Source: Bathynomus jamesi | Lineage: Eukaryota; Arthropoda; Malacostraca; Isopoda; Cirolanidae | Direction: 5' to 3' | Assembly: GCA_023014485.1 (NCBI GenBank) | Contig: JAJOZX010001077.1 | Coordinates: 434,001-498,000 of the forward strand | Length of the DNA stretch: 64,000 nucleotides | In this document: positions 1-9,510 of the stretch, piece after piece | Layout: every line of letters starts with the position of its first letter | Position numbering within the stretch: the stretch's first letter is position 1 | Made by a program: the position numbers and the translations under genes | The notes under the pieces: model-generated | What the model saw: only the letters and a program-made list of their open reading frames with translations | What the model was told of the DNA's origin: nothing | Databases searched by the model: none

Positions 1-280
1 CTCATTCCTTTTCTGCCCAACTCTCTAATGCGAGGGTTAATCGGTATTTTCAATCTTTCATCTACTCAACCAGTCAACTCTGGAACAATCTTCCTCAATC
101 CATCTTTCCTCCTGTCTATGACCTCCCACCATCTTTCAAACGCAGTGTGTGCAGGCATCTGGGAAACTGTACCTTGAATTCTCCCCCCCCCCCCCCCCCC
201 CCCATTGGGAAGGGGGGCGTTTTTGCGGACATTCGCTCATGGCCCCCGTTTCTACCTCATAAAAAAAATGTAAGTAATTT
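1..280 (+). mobile_element. 3' end of a jockey/CR1-like LINE (truncated by window edge)
   Basis: Frame 2 reads the usual reverse-transcriptase C-terminal block (NRYFQSFIYST, then an LWNNLPQS-like stretch and a VYDLPPSFKRSV-like stretch), so this is the end of ORF2. It is followed by a C homopolymer (182-203) and a 3' tail rich in GGGGGCG. The same text occurs on the minus strand at about 16815-17050, so the two are copies of one LINE family. Only the last 60 or so codons lie in the window. Not a host gene. Confidence 0.8.
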
Positions 281-1178
281 AACCCTTTCATGTCCGAACT
301 ATGTTTAAGATTAAAACAATTTGGTACCTTATAAATGATGTCATTAGGCTTTGGGTATTAATATTACAAAAGGGAACAAAGACGAGAACACACTACCCAT
401 TTAGAGTGGAATTAGGTACGAGGAAGTGTGCTTAAGATGTGGTTCCCTTTCCGGGAGAGCAAGAGGGCGAAGCCGTTATTCAGAGGAGAGGGATAATGTT
501 CTGGTTTTCGGGTGTTTGGTGGGCGTGTTGGGTATACGAAGAAGGAACAGTTGGAACTACATACAGTGGGGGTTAAATTCGTGTGTGTGGGGGGGGGGGG
601 GGAATTTTGCCCCCACGCTAAAGTTTATCTTTAATTTTATTTTTCATTTAATTTGTGGGATTAGTTTGGATGCAATAAAAAATAATTTGTATAGGGGTGA
701 ATCCGTGTTTTGTGAGGGGAAAATATTTACCACATTAAATCTGACTATTAGTACTTTCATTTATTTTAGTTAATTTAAAAAAAAAATTTCAACCATTATT
801 CGCAGTTTCAAGAAATTTATAACCAACAACACGTAATCCTTTTCATTCTGACCGACTCCATTCGCGACCTGTATTGCTGTTTACTTTCTTGGCAGGTTTA
901 CAGACTTTACAGTACCTTCAGAATTATTTTTACTAGAAGGTTTCATGTTGGGGATATTACCTGTATGTAGCGTTTGCTCACTAATTAATATATAAAGTAC
1001 TCATTCTGCTAGTCAAGGGTTAGTGGAACATATTCCAACGAAAGGCCGAAGTTGTTCTATCTATGTACTGTACAGTACAGTACTGTAATGCGTGAAGTGC
1101 ATCAACGCTTTCGTGCTGTGACTTCACTGCTATGTTTAGGGATACAAGTCCCAGAATGGAGTAGTCACTGCGGAAAAG

Positions 1179-1180
<2 letters not shown>
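281..1180. other. no recognisable feature; AT-rich, one G homopolymer
   Basis: I see no convincing coding signal. The longest open frame here (426-773) runs through a G homopolymer (590-601) and has no recognisable domain. An upstream exon of the phosphodiesterase gene could lie here or before the window, but no stretch resembles one. Confidence 0.5.

Positions 1181-1240
<60 letters not shown>
1181..1240. repeat. (ATT)n microsatellite
   Basis: About 20 perfect ATT/TTA units in the presumed last intron, about 50 bases before the splice acceptor of the phosphodiesterase exon. Confidence 0.95.
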
Positions 1241-1294
1241 AATGTAGGAGGGACAGTGTTCGTTCGGTGCTTTTATTGCCATATTTTGTTGCAG

Positions 1295-1975
1295 AATTAT
1301 TGAAACATTTCTCGAAGGGGTCTTACGCCTTGCAGGATGCCAGAGTCGTCCATTGCACTTCCAAGTACACCGCCAGAGAGGACTTTGACGCCCTCGACCA
1401 GTACATGGAGAGTCCTACTCTCAGGCATTGGGTCGGGAAGGTCACGTCCATCTCGATCGTAAGTTTCTTCGTCACTCCGAACACTTTGGGTGCCAGAGTG
1501 GCACTATCAGAGGACCAACTTCGAGTGTGGGGTGGCAACGATGATGAGGAGGAGGAGAGGAGGAAGAGGGGCCCAGAAGGCCCAGAAGAAGAAGAAGAGG
1601 AGGAAAAGGAGGTTCCACGGTCCACCCAAGAATTCCCAGAAGTGTGTCAATATTCCGTGTTACACCGCTCGGCCCCGGAAGTTGAAGAGACAGTCGGCGT
1701 TGAGGGAGGTCCTACAAGACACAGGGCAACTGATGATGGCCTCTGGTTACACGAAAGGTCGTAGGGCGCACATTACTTTGGGTACTGCCCAGGGAATACC
1801 CCCAGTGCAAACGGGGCGCGAGCTAATGAAATTTATTCGGGGAGAGAATGTTTTCGGGAAGGGCACAAATTACCCTATACCCGGAGCAGTATTAAGAGAT
1901 CATGGGCATGGCTTTTGGGGTATTTACCCCGAAAAGAAAGTTATCGTCGATACACTGTTCTCGTATCACCTTTGA
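1295..1975 (+). CDS. 2',3'-cyclic-nucleotide 3'-phosphodiesterase-like, terminal exon (frame change inside)
   Basis: 2H phosphoesterases of the CNPase type hydrolyse 2',3'-cyclic nucleotides to 2'-nucleotides through two HxT/S motifs. Both are visible: HCTSKY (codons at 1351-1368) and HITLG (1769-1783). Between them VTPNTLGARVALSEDQLRVW matches the conserved CNPase block; after the second come a PVQTGRELM block and a GFWGIYPEKK block like the family C-terminus, then TGA at 1973-1975. A pyrimidine-rich TTTTGTTGCAG acceptor ends at 1294. The first half (to about 1520) reads in the frame of 1267, the second half (from about 1600) in the frame of 1490; the change falls in a purine-rich tract encoding Glu- or Lys/Arg-runs. 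The motifs are about 139 residues apart against roughly 79 in vertebrate CNPase, so there is a low-complexity insert of about 60 residues. The shift could be an assembly indel, a small intron or a real lesion. The upstream kinase-like domain is not in the window. Confidence 0.85.
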
Positions 1976-2321
1976 TAAGCACCGTGCTACACCCTAGTTG
2001 AATTCTCCCATTCCTTTCTCTGGCTTTTTTATTCTGGGCATAGGTATCGGTGGACCTCTATCTATTTTTAGTTCTGCCCAATTGGTATTTTGGGTCAGGT
2101 TTTCACAATTGTGAATTTTATAATTTTGATGTTCTTTTCTCGAGTTTTAGTTATTTTCTAGTTTTTAGATTTCTCTTGGTCGTTGTAACGTCTTTTCTAG
2201 TTTTGCTTTTTTACACACAAATTTGGTCAGATTATTTTAAGCATTTTTTATTATTCTTAAATTTATAAAAATAGATTTTTAGTAAATGTTTTGATCTTTA
2301 AAAAAAAAATATATATATATA
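1976..2321. other. 3' flank of the CNPase-like exon, T-rich
   Basis: T-rich sequence ending in a short (TA)n run. No AATAAA polyadenylation signal before the fold-back element at 2322; only weak A-rich variants near 2260. Nothing else recognised. Confidence 0.5.
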
Positions 2322-2829
2322 TACAGGGTGATGAATAAATGTTTCATAAATTGCAGGGTGTATTCTTGAGACAAAAGTAAAGAAAAAATACCATATAACC
2401 ATAGGTCGAGAAGCCCGTAGGTTTCGAGCGACAGAAAAATGAAACTACTAAAGATATTTAAACTTTTATGCAAATACAGTGTGATACATTTGCTTCATTA
2501 AAGTAAATGTTCAAAATTCTTTCCTACTTCTTGAATGCATGCCTCAGCACGTCACAAAATAGGATAGAGGAGAGATAGTTAAAGGGGGAAATGAGAGAGA
2601 GAGATCCAAGAAATAGGAAAGAATTTCGAACATTTACTTTAATGAAGCAAATGTATCACACTGTATTTGCATAAAATGTAAAAATCTTTAGGAGTTTCAT
2701 TTTAATGTCGCGTGCTATAGCTCGAAACCTACGGGTTTCTCGACCTATGTTTATATGGTCTTTTTTCTTTACTTTTGTCTCAAGAATACACCCTGCGATT
2801 TATGAAACATATTTATGCATCACCCTGTA
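2322..2829. mobile_element. Fold-back MITE with mariner-type TACAGGGTG ends
   Basis: Starts TACAGGGTGATGAATAAATG and ends with the inverted form CACCCTGTA. The two arms (about 2322-2520 and 2620-2829) are diverged inverted copies of each other over about 200 bases, with a loop of about 100 bases rich in GAGA. TA lies at both ends, as expected for Tc1/mariner target duplication. No transposase is encoded. Confidence 0.85.
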
Positions 2830-2981
2830 TATATGATATTTTTAAGTACAGTACCGGTAGTCATACTTTTAACTTATTTTTATCTTTACTAATACAGTAT
2901 TCTACTTTTTTGTTTGGGTGTCTAATTTTTATATGAATTGGAAGTTTAGCATCACCCAAGTAGTGTTACAAGCGAAGAGCC

Positions 2982-3016
<35 letters not shown>

Positions 3017-3501
3017 GAAACACATTCTTAGTAGTACAAATAAATTCAAATAGTATTGTATTGTTAGGCCTTTGCATTTATTTTACAGCACAAACAAACA
3101 GTTAAGGGGAAATGTCCTCCCCTTTAGGTATACTAGTTTTATATTGTGGTGGTTTCAAACACCATTGTTGTAAGGTACTGTCAGTAGGTGTAGGTGAAAT
3201 TAGGAGTGTCTCGTTAATATTAAAAAACTTATTTTTATACTAAACTACCAACTACTGTGTTATTTATTTTTTTTTTTTGGTAACCTAACTCAGTGTGACC
3301 TTGGCCCTATTAAATTAAAGGATAGGGAGGTATTGAAACCGCCATCCTAACCTAAATTACTGCATTCTTCTTTCTGAAGAGGTAGTTTTTTTTTTTTTAT
3401 TGTTGCTGCTGCTGATGTCATTGAGAGGGAAATGCAGGAAATCGCACATTACTGTTGTCAATGCGGATTTGGTTTTTTTGTTGGATTAGATTTCGGGAAC
3501 T
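2830..3501. other. AT-rich spacer with a (TA)n run
   Basis: (TA)n at 2985-3015 and several T homopolymers. No coding or repeat signal that I can name. Confidence 0.5.
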
Positions 3502-3613
3502 AACGTTTATTATTTATTTTTTTTTAAAAGGTGGCGTCTAAATGAATTTTTTAAGTTGATTTAAGAAATTACTTTTCGCGCGCGCAGTTTTGTCTCGAAT
3601 TCATCCATCGTCC
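3502..3613. repeat. 112-bp dispersed repeat, copy 1
   Basis: Nearly identical to 4692-4802: both begin AACGTTTAT and end CATCCATCGTCC, with GGTGGCGTCTAAATGAATTT inside. The second copy sits inside a Tc1 transposase gene, so one is a displaced copy of the other. Confidence 0.85.
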
Positions 3614-3639
3614 GTTAAGACAAGAATTTGTGTACTGGC

Positions 3640-3735
3640 TTTTATATATATATAATGTACACCCACAAGGAAAAATTAAGTGTGATTTTAGGGCCTTTCA
3701 TGTATTAAACAGTACACCTCGAGATGTAGTTATAA
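3640..3735 (-). mobile_element. Decayed arm of a (TA)n-linked hairpin element
   Basis: Follows a short (TA)n run. The stretch CACAAGGAAAAATTAAG and the block reading ACAGTACACCTCGAG match the hairpin at 52148-52286. On the minus strand the hammerhead-like core seen there is present but mutated (CTCGAGG in place of CTGACGA, TGAAAGG kept). Confidence 0.55.
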
Positions 3736-3977
3736 TGTTTCAGACCAACAAAGACCCTAGGATCCACTCATGGCTGGTCTACCTAGCCGTGTTTGTAATT
3801 GTGTATTGCGCATGTCCTCCGTGGTGGCGGAGAGGACCTACAATTTTAGATGGGTTCCGAACCCACAAAAATCTTAATTTTATAACCTTAAACTATACAT
3901 GAAAGACCTTGGAACCACTTCTCGTTTTTCCTTGTGCGCATCATTTATTTATTTCATGTGTTTTATTTGTGAAAATC

Positions 3978-3982
<5 letters not shown>

Positions 3983-4021
<39 letters not shown>
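3983..4021. repeat. (TA)n microsatellite
   Basis: About 19 TA units directly abutting the hairpin at 4019. Confidence 0.95.
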
Positions 4022-4025
<4 letters not shown>

Positions 4026-4168
4026 AATAAAACCACGAAGGAAAGGAGAAACAGAATGGTGCTCAAGTGCTTTCGTCTAATGACATCCTCAGGAACACTG
4101 AGGATGTCATTAGACGAAAGCGCTTGAGCACCATTCTGTTTCCTTTCCTTCGTGGTTTTATTCATTAT
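4019..4168. mobile_element. 150-bp hairpin with hammerhead-like core on both strands
   Basis: The two halves are almost perfect inverted copies: GATGAATAAAACCACGAAGG at the left pairs with CCTTCGTGGTTTTATTCAT at the right. Each arm carries CTGAGGA, then T, a GTC/GAC stem with an ATTA loop, then GAAAGCGC (plus strand 4098-4122). CTGANGA plus stem plus GAAA is the hammerhead ribozyme core seen in Penelope-like and related retroelements. (TA)n tracts lie on both sides. Function is inference. Confidence 0.6.
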
Positions 4169-4191
4169 AAATATTTTTCACGTGTTCGTGA

Positions 4192-4194
<3 letters not shown>

Positions 4195-4223
<29 letters not shown>
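4195..4223. repeat. (TA)n microsatellite
   Basis: About 14 TA units ending at the terminal repeat of the Tc1 element. Confidence 0.95.
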
Positions 4224-4225
<2 letters not shown>

Positions 4226-4336
4226 CCTTGGCCAAAAGTATTAGCCACCCTACTTATATGGGTAATAGTGTTATTCCTGTGTCTTTTGAGGTTAGAAAAA
4301 AATATAAAACAAGAAGAAAGTTTATTCTGAAATATT

Positions 4337-5558
4337 TTAATACCTAGCACACCCACCATTTGCCTTTATTACAGCTTCAATCCGTCTTGGCATCGAATCA
4401 ACTAATTTTTTGCAAGTTTCAATAGGCATTTTTTCCCATTCTTCAAGAAGCTTAGCATGAAGTTCAGCTTTAGACGAAGACATGTCTCCGGACAACCTTG
4501 CCTAATACTGCCCACAGGTGTTCTATGAGATTAAGGTTTGGGCTTTTGGGGGACCACTCCAAAAGTTTGATTCCTTTCGCGTCAAGTCAATTTGGAGTCG
4601 TTGGAGATGTGTGGCAAGATGCATTATCTTGCTGGAATGTAATGTCACCTTTACTTACTCCTGGGTAAAGCTTTTCCAGACATAGGTCCAGAACGTTTAT
4701 TTATTATTTTTTGTTAAAGGTGGCGTCTAAATGAATTTTTTAAGTTGATTTAAGAAATTACTTTTCGCTCGCGCAGTTTTGTCTCGAATTCATCCATCGT
4801 CCCTCCCCTGGCACAAAAACAGTTTTCCAACTCCTCCAGAAGACATGCAGCCCCAAACCATTATGCTACCACCACCAAATTGTACTGTGGGGACAATACA
4901 TTCTGTCTTGTATGCTTCGCCTACTCTTCGCCTTACAAACGTTGCACCAAGAGAGCTGAAAATCTGAAAGAATGCAAGAGAAATCAAACTTTTTATGATT
5001 CCCTATAAAATCCAAAAGGCAGGGTAATTATCAATTTTGATGGTACAAGGAAATAGAAGAAGGGTTTTACTACTTACTCCAAGTTAGTTTCGTCTGAAGA
5101 AAGCACTTTTCCTCAAACGTCGGAGGTCCAGTGTTAGTGGTTTTTTGCCCATTCAAGTCTCTCTTTTTTTTTCTATTTGTCTCAGACAGCCATGGTTTCT
5201 TTCTGGCTTTTCGTGCCTCGAGATCAGATTCTACGAGCCTCCTCCTCACTGTTCTAGATGACACACTTTTGTTTTTTGCTCGGGATAGCTCCGCAGCTAG
5301 CTCAGATGATGTTTTTTGGCGATTTGGCAAAGATGAGCTTTTCAAGAATCGATCCTCCCTAGCATTAGTAACCCTCTTTCGCCCACTCCTTGGCATAGAT
5401 GCGTGGCTCTTGGTGTCCTGAAGACGTTTTAAAGTTGTTCGAACAGCGCACCTTGAACTTTTAAATTTTCTCGCAATTGAAGGTTGCGAAAATCCTTGAG
5501 AATGAAAATCCTCGATTTTAGCCCTTTTAGATTCGGTTAACTCTCTTTTCTTACCCAT
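4337..5558 (-). pseudogene. Tc1-type transposase, broken
   Basis: Cuts and pastes the surrounding element at TA sites. The N-terminal half (5558 down to about 5070) is intact: MGKKRELTESKRAKIEDF, a paired-like helix-turn-helix (FSQPSIARKF), then the RTVRRRL second helix-turn-helix. Next comes the FVRRRVGEAY and GGGSIMVWGCMSSGGVGKL block (about 4925-4830), then a foreign 110-bp segment (4692-4802), then QQDNASCHTS, KGIKLLEWSPKSPNLNLIEH and the PRRIEAV...GGCARY end, stop at 4337-4339. D in QQDNA and E in NLIEH are the second and third members of the DDE triad. Several frame changes and an in-frame stop make it inactive. Confidence 0.9.
4692..4802. repeat. 112-bp dispersed repeat, copy 2, inside Tc1 transposase
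   Basis: Same sequence as 3502-3613. It replaces transposase codons between GKLFLCQGR and the LDLCLEKLYPG block, so it was gained after the Tc1 element was whole, by insertion or by local conversion. Confidence 0.8.
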
Positions 5559-5842
5559 TGGTCGAAACTTACGAATATTTCTGAAAAAATCAACAGCATT
5601 TTGATGAAGTTTTCAAAAAATTAACCATGGAAACACGTTTTTATAATACTTCAATTTTTTGGGAAAATAAATGGAACTCACAAAAATTTAAATACATTAA
5701 AATACCTCGGCAAAAGTGCTCGATCAAGGTGCAAATTAGTCATATAATCACAAAACTCTAAACTAATTATTTCATTGGTCGAATATTATCTTAATCACCA
5801 TAAGCGAGGTTTCGGGGGGTGGCTGATACTTTTGGTCAAGGC

Positions 5843-5843
<1 letters not shown>

Positions 5844-5891
<48 letters not shown>
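5844..5891. repeat. (TG)n(TA)n compound microsatellite
   Basis: (GT)n then (AT)n directly after the Tc1 right end. Confidence 0.95.
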
Positions 5892-5892
<1 letters not shown>

Positions 5893-5965
5893 AGTTAAAT
5901 GAAAGCAGGAGTAGCGACGTTTCGCTCCAATCACTGGAGCATTCTCAAGCTTTATATAACCGAAA
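5892..5965 (-). mobile_element. Hammerhead-like hairpin remnant after (TA)n
   Basis: The minus strand reads TTGAGAA, T, GCTCC-AGTGAT-TGGAGC stem-loop, then GAAACGTCGC. This is the same layout as the cores at 49621 and 4098, but the CTGANGA box is mutated. It abuts a (TA)n tract, as the others do. Confidence 0.45.
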
Positions 5966-6497
5966 AAACGAAGACAATTTTTTCTATACTTTTAAAAGGT
6001 TTAAAAAGTGGGAAGGGAGACCGAGGGAGCCGGAAGTTGGGGATGGTCTCAGATAAGGTTACAAATATTAACAAATGGTTAATACAGGTAGCTCAGGTGT
6101 GAGTATAAAAAATTGTATAAGATAATAAAAAGAATTAACATCGTGTATGAGAAACTCGCGATTCGCCTTTGAAAACAAAGTACAGTATTTACGCCCACTT
6201 GTCAACACACACACACACCACACACCACACACACACCACACACACACACCTCTGCGGAAGTTTATGTTATGCGAAGTGATAATAGGTTTAGTATGAAGCA
6301 TTCGTTGTTGGTTTGTCACGTATGTCAAAGAAATTCAGTTTTACTTTTTAATTGGCTGTGTACTGATAGTATTACCTTTTTGTTCTGAAGTAGGAGTTAA
6401 TTTTTTCTTCACTCCATTATATTTTTGTAAATGATTAAATATTTTTGATCTCTTTCGTCTTTTTAGTGTTTGCCTCGAGATAACCTTTTTTTTTACC
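5966..6497. other. no gene; (CA)n at 6205-6250
   Basis: An imperfect (CA)n tract and AT-rich flanks. Nothing else recognised. Confidence 0.5.
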
Positions 6498-6640
6498 CGT
6501 CAGATCAGTCGGTGGATGGATGACCGCCCTTCGCGTGCATTTAGATGTGGTGATCCTTACATGGTTCAAACCCAACTTAAAGCCGTAGGTCCCCACGCGG
6601 TACATGACCGGTTTTAATGTTAGGAAAGAGGTTAACATAA
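6498..6640 (+). mobile_element. 5S-headed SINE, diverged, 5' truncated
   Basis: Keeps GATGGATGACCGCC (5S-like), the shared body (GGTTCAAACCCAACTTAAAG, GTAGGTCCCC) and the GGAAAGAGGTTAACA tail found in better copies at 35456 and 58212. Confidence 0.65.
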
Positions 6641-6654
6641 GACGCGAGTAAAAA

Positions 6655-6830
6655 AGTAACGTCCAAGAAATTCATTTCCCCCACTACGTCGGGGTGAGTG
6701 GGCCTCGAGGGTCACCCGAGCTAGAGCAGAAACGGAGTAAGCGGCCATCTTAACCCGATGGCAGCGGCCGGGAGCGAACCAGCGTCACAGCACTGTCCTC
6801 CATTTAACTAATGAACGCCCTAACTCGAAA
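6655..6830 (-). mobile_element. possible tRNA-headed SINE
   Basis: On the minus strand TTCATTAGTTAAATGGAGG resembles an A box, and CTGGTTCGCTCCCGG resembles a B box about 35 bases later. No full cloverleaf. Weak call. Confidence 0.35.
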
Positions 6831-6852
6831 CTTATTATTAAGCTTATTTGGA

Positions 6853-7138
6853 TGCGCCTCGGTGGTGTAGTGGTTAGCGTCGCTGACTACGAATCCATCG
6901 GCCCCGGGTTCCAGACCCGACGGCAGCCGGCGCGCAGCAAAACCCAGCTGTTCATCCTTCCACACAATAAAGAAAGTGGTTGGTAGATAAATGGGTACCC
7001 TAGGTGGCCTAGTTGTTAAGACGCTGGGCTGCTGATGGGCGTGGTTCGGATTCCACGTTAAACTGTAGATCTAAAGTGGAGTGAAAAGCTTGACCTTCGT
7101 GAGAATGAACAATTCGGGCGGAAGCTAACCAAAGGTTA
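6853..7138 (+). mobile_element. Dimeric tRNA-derived SINE
   Basis: Two tRNA-like modules in tandem. Module 1: GGTGGTGTAGTGGTTAGCG (A box) and a degenerate B box, CCCCGGGTTCCAGACCCG. Module 2: GGTGGCCTAGTTGTTAAGAC and GTGGTTCGGATTCCACG. A tail follows with AAGCTTGACCTTCG and ends GGGCGGAAGCTAACCAAAGG. Closely matching copies at 47307, 48466, 49154 and 61581 define the unit. Confidence 0.9.
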
Positions 7139-7430
7139 TTTATGTATTTCAATTTTTTCTCTGTTTATAGATGCGCAATTTGTATTTAAGCGAGGTATTT
7201 AGCGTCTTTTGCAGACTGGTATTGATGGAATTCAACAAAAATGATTACTTGAATTCAAACATGTTTGGTAACTAAGCCAAATTTGATAGATCACTGCAAA
7301 TATGAAGAAAGGCAACTGCGCAGACTGCTTTCATAATGACGTAACAGCCGGTTTTGGCATATTACTAGTAAAATGGGCAGAATTCTCGCGCTACGTTCGT
7401 GAGCATAAAGGTGTATTATTATGGTTAGAT
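7139..7430. other. spacer, nothing recognised
   Basis: Short open frames on both strands without domains. Ends in GGTTAGAT, the target duplication of the next element. Confidence 0.5.
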
Positions 7431-8144
7431 CAGTGGCTTCCAAACTTTTTTCTTCCAAGTACCCTTTTCGTAACATTTATGTTTCGTATCACTATTACCC
7501 ACCCCGAGTCAGTTACTATTACCCACCCCGAGTCAGTTAAAGGAGGGTGGCCACCTCGCCGATTCGCCGTGACGTAAGATACAGAAAAGACGACAACACA
7601 GCTTTAGACATTACTGGGGGTGGGGCCCAACCCACGAATCACTCTCAGTACTGCTCAGGACCCCTTTGGCATACGAATATAATTTTACGGACCTATCTAA
7701 TTTTTTAGATTTAAATTTGAAGCATTAAAATTAGCATCTTGTAATATTTTTACGTTAAAATTTCACTATTAAATATACGTCGTCATTATTAGAAGTATGT
7801 ACTGTACAACAAATGAGGTGCTCCTAGGAAGAAGTGGCTAAACGACAAAAGTAAAAAATGCCAGAAAACGCAGTTAAAAGTTGTTAAAAGTTAAAAAAGT
7901 CACTTTCAAATTGGTACAATTTTTAACTGCGTTTACTGGCGTTTTTTTAACTTTTGCAGCTTAGCCACTTCTTACTAGTAGGGCCTCAAATGATATAGGC
8001 GCAGTTTTTCCTTTTAATTTACCATTTGTAAGCATTTTTTTTTTACTTCAGTTTTCATTTGTTAGAGAGCTGTTCATAATATGAAAACCACTGGGGGAAG
8101 CACCCCCTGCCTAACTCACGCGGACCCCATCTTGGGAACCGCCG
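7431..8144. mobile_element. Non-autonomous hAT element (714 bp)
   Basis: Flanked by a perfect 8-bp duplication GGTTAGAT (7423-7430 and 8145-8152). Ends CAGTGGCTTCCAAAC and the inverse CTTGGGAACCGCCG. No transposase. Contains a direct repeat of TACCCACCCCGAGTCAGTTA (about 7496-7540) and a nested fold-back element at 7815-7987. Confidence 0.85.
7815..7987. mobile_element. Nested fold-back MITE (173 bp)
   Basis: Ends GAGGTGCTCCTAG...AAGAAGTGGCTAA and the inverse TTAGCCACTTCTTACTAG...GGGCCTC. The arms pair over about 70 bases. AAAT on each side may be the target duplication. Lies inside the hAT element. Confidence 0.75.
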
Positions 8145-8221
8145 GGTTAGATGATGATAGTAAATTTTGTGAAGAAGGGAGTGTTCAGCACGAAACACCT
8201 ACATTTATCTTAAGCCCTACC

Positions 8222-8362
8222 TTTAGATCAGCGAGGCTAAGTGACTTTGGGTCCGTTTAGTAGTTCGATGATGTACCAACCCTTAGGTAGTCCGGATCCC
8301 ACGTAAACCTGTAGGTCTCTTCCGTCACATGCCCTTTGCCGTTACGAACGAGGTTGAATAAT
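8222..8362 (+). mobile_element. 5S-headed SINE, diverged
   Basis: GATCAGCGAGGCTAAGTGAC matches the 5S-like head, followed by CGGATCCCACGTAAAC, TGTAGGTCTCTTCCGTCA and the ACGAGGTTGAATAA tail. Confidence 0.75.
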
Positions 8363-8639
8363 AATAACAACAAAAAACATGGTTAGGTTAAATAGCTGGA
8401 AGGTTACCGGTGTAGTAGCTCCGCTATTTTTACCAGTAGTGAACATTTCGCCAACCTCGTTACTGGAAAAGAAGAATACTTATTAATACGGTCATAGCTT
8501 TTGTTAACGAGTCATAAAAAGCCAAAGTTTATTTTAGAAAGTACAATCGTGGGTACGTTAATGACAAAAATAATTCTTATGCTAAGGGTAATTTAAGGAA
8601 AGCGCATTTCACCTTTGTGGGTATTCCTGTTTCACTGAA

Positions 8640-8776
8640 GACTAGAAAATCTCACGGAGGAGACCTACAACTTTACATTAAATCCAAATTATAGCTCCAA
8701 CCAGAAAAGACCAGTCACAAAATCTGAACCACGATTCGACCTTTCAAGTTCCCAACCCGCTGTTGTAACCATTAGG
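8640..8776 (-). mobile_element. tRNA-headed SINE with the same tail body
   Basis: On the minus strand: CCGAGGGTAGCCTAATGGTT (A box-like), CAGCGGGTTGGGAACTTG, then AGTTGTAGGTCTCCTCCGTG, which is the body of the 5S-headed family. A tRNA-type head joined to that body. Confidence 0.55.
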
Positions 8777-9163
8777 CTACCCTCGGGTATACAAAAAATA
8801 TAAACAGAAAAAGATACACACACACACACACGCATATATATAAGAAAGAGATTGATTCAATAATCAGACAGATTAAGGACTAGAGTCCCGTCGGAATACC
8901 CGAATCGTTGGATTAAGCGACATATTACTGGATACTGGAGAAGCCAATTACGATATAAGCAAATAAAATGCCATAAAAAGCTTAATAAATAATTGAAGAA
9001 ATGTAAAATTAGAAGTCCCTTTCAGCCTTCGCTCAAAAAGTGTCCATTATATGGCGTTACTGATATCCCAAATCAAATACTGTGGGCAGGTGAAAAGACA
9101 AAACGTGAAATAATTCTCTACTACATCAAAATCTATAAATAAAAATCCGTTGGACTGATATAG
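8777..9163. other. spacer with (CA)n(TA)n at 8816-8843
   Basis: A compound microsatellite and AT-rich sequence; no gene seen. Confidence 0.5.
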
Positions 9164-9233
9164 GAAAATAGTCACTTTACCCATACGAGGTTATACCAAT
9201 GGCATATAGTTGAAGAACCCAAAGTAATTAATC

Positions 9234-9245
<12 letters not shown>
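9164..9245 (+). repeat. Left arm of an 82-bp inverted repeat
   Basis: GAAAATAGTCACTTTACCCA through AATTAATCATTTATATA recurs in reverse complement at 10867-10949. The pair encloses (TA)n, a tRNA-like SINE and the DD37E mariner. Confidence 0.9.
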
Positions 9246-9271
<26 letters not shown>

Positions 9272-9320
9272 ACGTAAAGAACGACGCTTGTATAGAAGAA
9301 CGAACAAATTAAAAAATGAG

Positions 9321-9392
9321 GTAACCACCCAGGAATCGAACCCGGGATCTTCCGATTGCCGGTCAGATATGATAGCCACTACACCATGGGCC
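9321..9392 (-). mobile_element. tRNA-Glu-like SINE head
   Basis: Minus strand: CCATGGTGTAGTGGCTATCA (A box) and CCCGGGTTCGATTCCTGGG (B box and T-arm). Closest to tRNA-Glu, but acceptor ends do not pair and the anticodon arm is disturbed, so a SINE head or tRNA pseudogene rather than a working tRNA. It lies between two (TA)n tracts. Confidence 0.6.
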
Positions 9393-9466
9393 TCAATCAA
9401 TCAGAAGTCGTAATTCTACATACGAGCAGAAACCAATCCCCTGAGGGGGCACCCCTCGTATGCCGC

Positions 9467-9469
<3 letters not shown>

Positions 9470-9509
<40 letters not shown>
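9470..9509. repeat. (TA)n microsatellite
   Basis: About 20 TA units up to the mariner left end; another TA run lies at 9236-9269. Confidence 0.95.

Positions 9510-9510
<1 letters not shown>

Larger units (their letters stand above)
4224..5843 (-). mobile_element. Tc1-like DNA transposon, decayed
   Basis: Terminal inverted repeats: AGCCTTGGCCAAAAGTATTA at the left and its near-complement ending TTTTGGTCAAGGCT at the right. About 1.6 kb, the normal Tc1 size. Encodes a broken transposase on the minus strand. The right end runs directly into a (TG)n tract. Confidence 0.9.

Noticed and set aside
426..773. 115-codon plus-strand open frame
   Set aside because: Runs through a G homopolymer, has no domain and no splice context; composition matches the flanking non-coding DNA.
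3909..4165. Open frames on both strands with YIYIYI runs
   Set aside because: They read through (TA)n and a perfect hairpin, so both strands look alike; not genes. The same applies at 9356, 11292, 14016, 52105 and 60870.
6853..7138. A pair of host tRNA genes
   Set aside because: The same dimer with a common tail recurs at several places and lacks cloverleaf acceptor stems; it is a SINE.
9321..9392. A working tRNA-Glu gene
   Set aside because: A and B boxes are good but acceptor ends do not pair and the anticodon arm is disrupted; better read as a SINE head.
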